A DNA stretch of 64,000 nt from CBDCKN01 sp965219035 (lineage in GTDB: Bacteria > Gemmatimonadota > Gemmatimonadetes > Longimicrobiales > Gaopeijiaceae): positions 1,240,001-1,304,000 of the forward strand of contig CBDCMR010000003.1 in the NCBI GenBank assembly GCA_965219035.1, in the 5' to 3' direction. Below, one piece after another: positions 59,527 to 64,000 of the stretch. Under the pieces are notes generated by a model. It saw nothing but the letters and a program-made list of their open reading frames with translations, was not told the DNA's origin and searched no databases. Made by a program: the position numbers and the translations under genes. The first letter of the stretch is position 1. Each line of letters begins with the position of its first letter.

Positions 59527-61509
59527 ATGAAGAGCTTGTGGAGCGATCGTGAGGCCGCCGCCCACGGGGATGACCCTCTGGAGCTTCGCGCCTACACGTC
59601 TCGCCTTCTCGGTCGTGAGCCTGACCTCGTTTTGCATGGTGGCGGCAACACATCGGTCAAGACGACCGCGGCCGATCTCTTCGGAAATACTCATCGGGTG
59701 CTCTACGTGAAGGGCAGCGGATGGGACCTGGAGACCATCGAAGCCCCCGGGTTCGCGCCGGTCCGCCTGGATGCACTCCTGAGCATGGCGGAGCTCGAGC
59801 AGCTCGACGACGCGGACATGGTCCGCGCCCAGCGGGCCGCGATGCTCGACCCAAATGCGCCCTCCCCGTCCGTCGAGGCCATTCTGCACGCGCTCATCCC
59901 CTTCGAGTACGTCGATCACACGCATGCCGACGCGGTCGTATCGGTCACCAACACGCCGAACGGAGAAGAGGCCATTCGCGACCTCTACGGCGAGCGTGTG
60001 TGGGTGGTTCCGTACATCATGCCCGGCTTCGCCTTGGCCCGGACGATCTACACGATGACGCGGGATAAAGACTGGGCGGAATGCGACGGCATGATCCTGA
60101 TGAATCATGGCGCATTCACGTTCGCGGACGACGCGAAGGGCTCGTACGAGAGGATGATCGAGCTCGTCAGTCGGGCCGAGGAATACGTGGCTGCTCGGAC
60201 CAGTCCGCCGAAGACGTCTCCGGATCCTCTGCCGGAGGACCTGGAGGCGTTGGCCCGGATTCGCCGGTCGGTCGGAGCGGCGCGGGGAGAGGCCGTCCTC
60301 GCACGTTGGGACGGGGACCCTGTGTCCGTCGGATTCTCGGAATTGCCGGGCATGGCCGACCTGGCGACGCGCGGCCCGCTGACCCCCGATCACGTCATTC
60401 GCACAAAGCGCACGGCACTGGTCATAGGGGACGATCCGGCGGCGGACGTCGAGGCCGACGTCGAGCGGTACGTCACGAGCTACCGGGAGTACTTCGAGCG
60501 TTATGCGACCGAGGGGCTGACCTGCCTGGACCCAGCGCCGCGGTGGGCCGTCTGGCCCGGTCGCGGCACGATCTGCTTCGGACGTAGCCCCAAGGAGGCT
60601 CGCATCGTGGCGGACGTCAAGGACCACACGATTCGAGCGATCCAGGTCGCCGAAGCTCTGGGCGGATGGACTGCCCTCCCGGAGAAGGACGTGTTCGAGG
60701 TCGAATACTGGGTCCTGGAGCAGGCCAAGCTCGCCCTATCCGGATCCCCGGCTCTGCTGGCCGGCAAGATCGCCCTGGTCACCGGCGCGGCCAGCGGGAT
60801 CGGACTAGCGTGTGCGCGCGAGCTTCAACGCCTGGGGGCGGTTGTGAGCGCGCTCGACGTCAATCCCGAGATCGTCGAGTTGATGGACTCCGAGACCGGG
60901 CTCGGAATCGAGTGCGACGTCGTGGACGATAGGGCGCTGGCAGACGCTGTGAGGGCCGTGGTACGGCAGTTCGGTGGGCTCGACATCGTCATCGACAACG
61001 TGGGCGTCTTCTCCAAGAGCGAGGTCATCGAGGAAATTCGGGCCGAGACCTGGGACCACAGCATGGCCGTGAATCTGACCAGCCATCAGCGGTTATGGCA
61101 GTCCTGTATACCCTTCCTGCGCCTCGGCGCGGACCCCGCGCTGGTCGTGATCGCGTCGAAAAACGTTGCGGCTCCCGGACCGGGCGCGGCGGCTTACTCC
61201 GTCGCGAAGGCGGGGCTCACCCAGTTGGCGAGGGTGGCAGCCCTGGAGCTCGGCGGGGCAGGGATCCGAGTCAACGTCCTGCACCCCGACAAGGTGTACG
61301 ACACCGCCCTCTGGACCCCTGATGTGCTCGAGGAGCGGGCGGCGCACTACGGCGTCACTGTCGACGAGTACAAGACGCGCAACGTTCTGGGGATCGAGGT
61401 CGACTCCCGGGACGTAGCGGCCCTGGCGTGCGCCATGGCCGGGCCGTTGTTCGCGAAGACCACCGGAGCTCAGATTCCCGTGGACGGAGGGGACGTCCGC
61501 GTCATCTGA
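59527..61509 (+). CDS. bifunctional class II aldolase / short-chain dehydrogenase (RhaD-like fusion)
   Basis: A 660-aa protein. Residues 1-400 form a class II aldolase/adducin domain (VLHGGGNTSVKTTAADLFG, DHTHADAVVS with the metal His, MNHGAFTFADDAKG). Residues ~410-660 are an SDR with TGAASGIG at residue 419, the NVGVF segment and the catalytic Tyr557/Lys561 (AAYSVAKAG). Such fusions split sugar phosphates like rhamnulose-1-P and oxidise lactaldehyde. No other rhamnose genes are in view, so the substrate is uncertain. Confidence 0.92.
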   Translation: MKSLWSDREAAAHGDDPLELRAYTSRLLGREPDLVLHGGGNTSVKTTAADLFGNTHRVLYVKGSGWDLETIEAPGFAPVRLDALLSMAELEQLDDADMVRAQRAAMLDPNAPSPSVEAILHALIPFEYVDHTHADAVVSVTNTPNGEEAIRDLYGERVWVVPYIMPGFALARTIYTMTRDKDWAECDGMILMNHGAFTFADDAKGSYERMIELVSRAEEYVAARTSPPKTSPDPLPEDLEALARIRRSVGAARGEAVLARWDGDPVSVGFSELPGMADLATRGPLTPDHVIRTKRTALVIGDDPAADVEADVERYVTSYREYFERYATEGLTCLDPAPRWAVWPGRGTICFGRSPKEARIVADVKDHTIRAIQVAEALGGWTALPEKDVFEVEYWVLEQAKLALSGSPALLAGKIALVTGAASGIGLACARELQRLGAVVSALDVNPEIVELMDSETGLGIECDVVDDRALADAVRAVVRQFGGLDIVIDNVGVFSKSEVIEEIRAETWDHSMAVNLTSHQRLWQSCIPFLRLGADPALVVIASKNVAAPGPGAAAYSVAKAGLTQLARVAALELGGAGIRVNVLHPDKVYDTALWTPDVLEERAAHYGVTVDEYKTRNVLGIEVDSRDVAALACAMAGPLFAKTTGAQIPVDGGDVRVI

Positions 61510-61970
61510 CAACGGCCGCGCACCTGCGTCCCATCAGGATGTCGGTCGAATCCGCCGCTCAGGCGCCGATCAACGATCCTACCGACGGGCCTCCTGAAGA
61601 TACGCCACCCTCCCTGCGGCAGGTTGAATCTCCAGAAGTCCTACGTCGGGATCGTAGCGATCCTCGCGACAGTAGGGCTGGCGGCCTGTTACCTCCCGGC
61701 CCGGGAAGGCTCCCGGGTGGATCCCATGACGGTGCTGCTAACGGACTGAGGCTGGGGAGGCACTGCGGCCGCCTGCAGAGGGCGGCGTGTACCCTCGCGA
61801 ACCGACGGGAGGCGACCCCACGCACCGACGGCGAACGCCACAAGAGCCGTGGACAGACGTGACATCCCCTCGGAGAGGTTGGTCGAGCCGGACCTACCGC
61901 GGCGAGTGGTTGGTCCAGGCGGGCTCCACCGTGTACGTTGCTCGATCCTTTTCCTTGACTAAGGATCGGC
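61510..61970. other. 461-bp intergenic region with a permease remnant
   Basis: Holds the FtsX-type permease fragment at 61640-61749; the rest has no recognisable gene. The end contains AAGGATC, the ribosome binding site of the transporter at 61971. Confidence 0.5.
61640..61749 (+). pseudogene. FtsX-like ABC permease, C-terminal remnant
   Basis: The frame reads YVGIVAILATVGLAACYLPA, then REGSRVDPMTVLLTD and stop. It matches the end of FtsX/MacB-like permeases (GLAACY-x-PAR-A-x-VDPM-x-VLR-x). The remainder of the gene is missing upstream. Confidence 0.75.
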
Positions 61971-63470
61971 GTGGCCGAAGGAAGCCCCACTTCCGAGCAA
62001 CGAATCGAGTCGTTGGAGAGCCTTGAGCTCCCCTCCATGACGCCGCGGGCCCTCATCGCCCACTTCGGGCCCGGCTTGATCCTCATGATGACGGGGATCG
62101 GGACCAGCCACCTGGTGACCGCCCCCACGGCGGGAGGTCGCTTCGCCTACGCCCTGCTGTGGTGCATCCCCGTGTCCTACGTCTTCAAGTACTACGGCTT
62201 CGAGATGGCTTTCCGGTTCACGAACGCGACCGGCAAGAGCCTACTGGAGGCGTATGCCACCGCCTGGAAGAAGTGGCCCCTGTGGTACGTCATGATCACT
62301 ACGCTTCTCCAGTGCGCCATCGGACAGGCCGGCCGTCTGATCGCTGCGGCGGCCGTGGCCTACTACGTCTTCACCGTGGCCCTGGGGCTTCCCATCCCCC
62401 TGGAGGCGTACGGGCTGGGTTTGGGGCTGATCTCGGTAGTGGTCATCCTCCGAGGTGAGTACAAGGTCATCGAGGTTCTGACAAAGATCCTCGCCGGCAT
62501 CCTCCTGATCTCGTCTTTGGCCGTCTACTTCGTGTCGCCCGCACCTCTGTCCGAGATGGGACACTTCTTCACCGTGGAGACGCCCGAGGGGTCGTGGCTG
62601 GTAATCGCCGCCTTCCTGGGACTCCTACCCACCGGCATCGACGTCTCGCTGCAGGCCTCGGAGTGGGGGAAGGCGAAGAAAGCCGGGCTGGCGAAGGTGA
62701 GGCCCGACCTCGAGGAGGCAGGACTGGTGCCCCGGTTCGACCCCTTTGCGTCCTCGAAGGAGGCCCTCGCCGTCGACGCAGCGAAGATGTCCCCCCACGT
62801 GCGCGAGTACTGCCGGCGCTGGTTCAAGATCGGGCTCTGGGACTTCCGCTTCGGGCATGTCATATCTTTCCTGATCGCGACCATCTTCCTGCTCCTGGCT
62901 GCGGTCTGGATGTATCCCAGCGCGGTGGAGGGCCGGGGCGTCATGGGTGAGATCGCCACCATCTTCACCGAGAGCGTCGGGCCCTGGATGATGATCGTGT
63001 TCATCTTCGGTGCCTTCGCCGCCACCTTCTCCACCGCGTTCAACTACTTCGACGGCTGGCCCCGAATCGTGGGCGCTTGCTGCCGGAACCTCTTCCGGTC
63101 CACGGCCCGCTTGAGCGGAATCGGGCACGAGCATCATGTCACGGACGAGTACAGGAAGAAGTGGTGCTCGGAGTACAACATCTACAGGATCACGATGCTG
63201 TATTCCCTGGTGGCCTCGGTAATCCTGATCGCCGGCGTTCCTCGGCCCGTCTTCATGGTGCTGGTGGCGTCGGCCCTGGCCTTCTTCGTGGCTCCGGTCA
63301 TCTTCTACCTCAATCTCTACTACTGTATGACGATCATTCCCAAGCACGACGAGATCTTCTATCCGAACCGCTTCGATCGCTGGTTCGGTTGGGTGAGCCT
63401 CGCGGTCTTCACGGGAATGAGCATCATTCTGATCTTCTGGCGGATCTGGGTGCCCCTTTTCGGGGCTTGA
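61971..63470 (+). CDS. Nramp-related transporter lacking the classical metal motifs
   Basis: A 499-aa protein with a GTG start and AAGGATC upstream. About 11 TM helices in the Nramp/LeuT-like arrangement: the N-terminal helix PRALIAHFGPGLILMMTGIG then TSHLVTAPTAGGRFAYALLW. Where true Nramp proteins have D-P-G-N and M-P-H, this has G-T-S-H and GLLPTGIDVSLQASEWGKA. A long cytoplasmic loop (~residues 230-290) is inserted. It belongs to an Nramp-like branch whose substrate may not be a divalent metal. Confidence 0.75.
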   Translation: MAEGSPTSEQRIESLESLELPSMTPRALIAHFGPGLILMMTGIGTSHLVTAPTAGGRFAYALLWCIPVSYVFKYYGFEMAFRFTNATGKSLLEAYATAWKKWPLWYVMITTLLQCAIGQAGRLIAAAAVAYYVFTVALGLPIPLEAYGLGLGLISVVVILRGEYKVIEVLTKILAGILLISSLAVYFVSPAPLSEMGHFFTVETPEGSWLVIAAFLGLLPTGIDVSLQASEWGKAKKAGLAKVRPDLEEAGLVPRFDPFASSKEALAVDAAKMSPHVREYCRRWFKIGLWDFRFGHVISFLIATIFLLLAAVWMYPSAVEGRGVMGEIATIFTESVGPWMMIVFIFGAFAATFSTAFNYFDGWPRIVGACCRNLFRSTARLSGIGHEHHVTDEYRKKWCSEYNIYRITMLYSLVASVILIAGVPRPVFMVLVASALAFFVAPVIFYLNLYYCMTIIPKHDEIFYPNRFDRWFGWVSLAVFTGMSIILIFWRIWVPLFGA

Positions 63471-63490
63471 GTCGCCGCCCAGCAAGCCGC

Positions 63491-64000
63491 ATGCCCCAAG
63501 ACCGCCGCTTCCTGCTCCTCCAGGTCCGAAACGCCGACGACCCCATGCGGGAGCACGAAGTCCAGTGCTTCTCCCGCTCGTTCCGGTGCCCCACGGAGCG
63601 GATCCGCGTCTTCGATCTCCTCAGCGGCGTTCCGTCGAGGGAGGCGCTGGACGAGGTCGACGTGGTTCTCCTGGGAGGAAGCGGAGACTACTCGGTGGCG
63701 AAGGGAGGTCCCTGGCTCCCCGCGGCGTTGGAGACGATGCGGGCACTGTACGAGACCTCGAAGCCAACCTTCGCCTCGTGCTGGGGATTCCAGGCCATGG
63801 CCCGGGCGCTGGGAGGCGAGGTCGTTACGGATCACGACCGGGCCGAGGTCGGCACCGTGACCCTGGAGCTGACGTCCGAAGGAAGCCGCGATCCGGTCTT
63901 CGGACCGTTGGGTCCACGCTTTCAGGCACAGATCGGCCACGAGGACATCGTCACCGAGCTTCCCAGGGGCGCCGTCCTGCTCGCGTCCAGCGATCGGGTC
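63491..64000 (+). CDS. class I glutamine amidotransferase, partial at the window end
   Basis: The first 170 residues of a GMP-synthase-type class I amidotransferase: MPQDRRFLLLQVRNADDPMR, DVVLLGGSGDYSVAKGG and the catalytic Cys97 in FASCWGFQAMARALGG. GHEDIVTELP near the end holds the expected His region. It continues past the window. It starts 20 bases after the transporter stop. Stand-alone members deaminate glutamine for various acceptor enzymes. Confidence 0.85.
   Translation, partial: MPQDRRFLLLQVRNADDPMREHEVQCFSRSFRCPTERIRVFDLLSGVPSREALDEVDVVLLGGSGDYSVAKGGPWLPAALETMRALYETSKPTFASCWGFQAMARALGGEVVTDHDRAEVGTVTLELTSEGSRDPVFGPLGPRFQAQIGHEDIVTELPRGAVLLASSDRV

Overview
The window is a high-GC bacterial chromosome segment. 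Its gene content resembles Gemmatimonadota or a related soil/marine lineage: many exported S9-family peptidases, Asp-box (BNR) propellers, a TolB-amidohydrolase fusion, and secretion signals ending in A-x-A-Q. This placement is inferred from gene content only; there is no rRNA or other marker gene.

Layout. (A) 1-30393 is a degradative region. It starts with the end of an amidase and a large BNR propeller. It then carries six intact exported S9 peptidases (3068-5362, 5392-7791, 8322-10673, 10703-12946, 22546-24942, 27946-30393), an S10-type carboxypeptidase, a CocE/S15 hydrolase, two tandem sialidase-like propeller genes (one broken by deletion), a propeller-amidohydrolase, and a Gate-type membrane protein. 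Fragments of a further S9 gene and of an IS3-type transposase show that the region has turned over. The likely joint function is extracytoplasmic peptide and small-molecule scavenging.

(B) 27070-45835 is an accessory island. The 3' half of a tRNA-Ile(GAT) gene with its terminator lies at 27070-27159. From about 30.7 kb there are a broken tyrosine recombinase, an IS481-type element inserted into an identical copy of itself, three IS3-type elements with recognisable ends, an IS-truncated Fic-family gene, a small outer-membrane barrel gene, and a compact three-gene cluster (membrane protein plus two TIR-like proteins) that looks like a Thoeris-type defence module. Mobilisation and integrase remnants follow, then an apparently intact tyrosine integrase. 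The integrase lies beside an AmmeMemoRadiSam-type radical-SAM gene that is cut off just after its Fe-S motif.

(C) 46310-64000 is mostly housekeeping and redox/metal metabolism: a NUDIX hydrolase, an RsmF/RsmB-like rRNA methyltransferase, MsrPQ, a Ycf48-like propeller, an S9 peptidase chimera (pseudogene), a zinc/manganese-type porin-binding protein-permease operon without an ATPase gene, a SorAB/SoxCD-like sulfite dehydrogenase pair, a RhaD-like aldolase/dehydrogenase fusion, an Nramp-related transporter, and the start of a class I glutamine amidotransferase.

Most notable items: the TIR/membrane-protein module, the self-nested IS481, the S9-surface-repeat chimera, the Asp-to-Glu change in the catalytic triad of two tandem S9 paralogs, the tRNA and amrS integration scars, and a cloverleaf-like inverted-repeat element near 42.4 kb.
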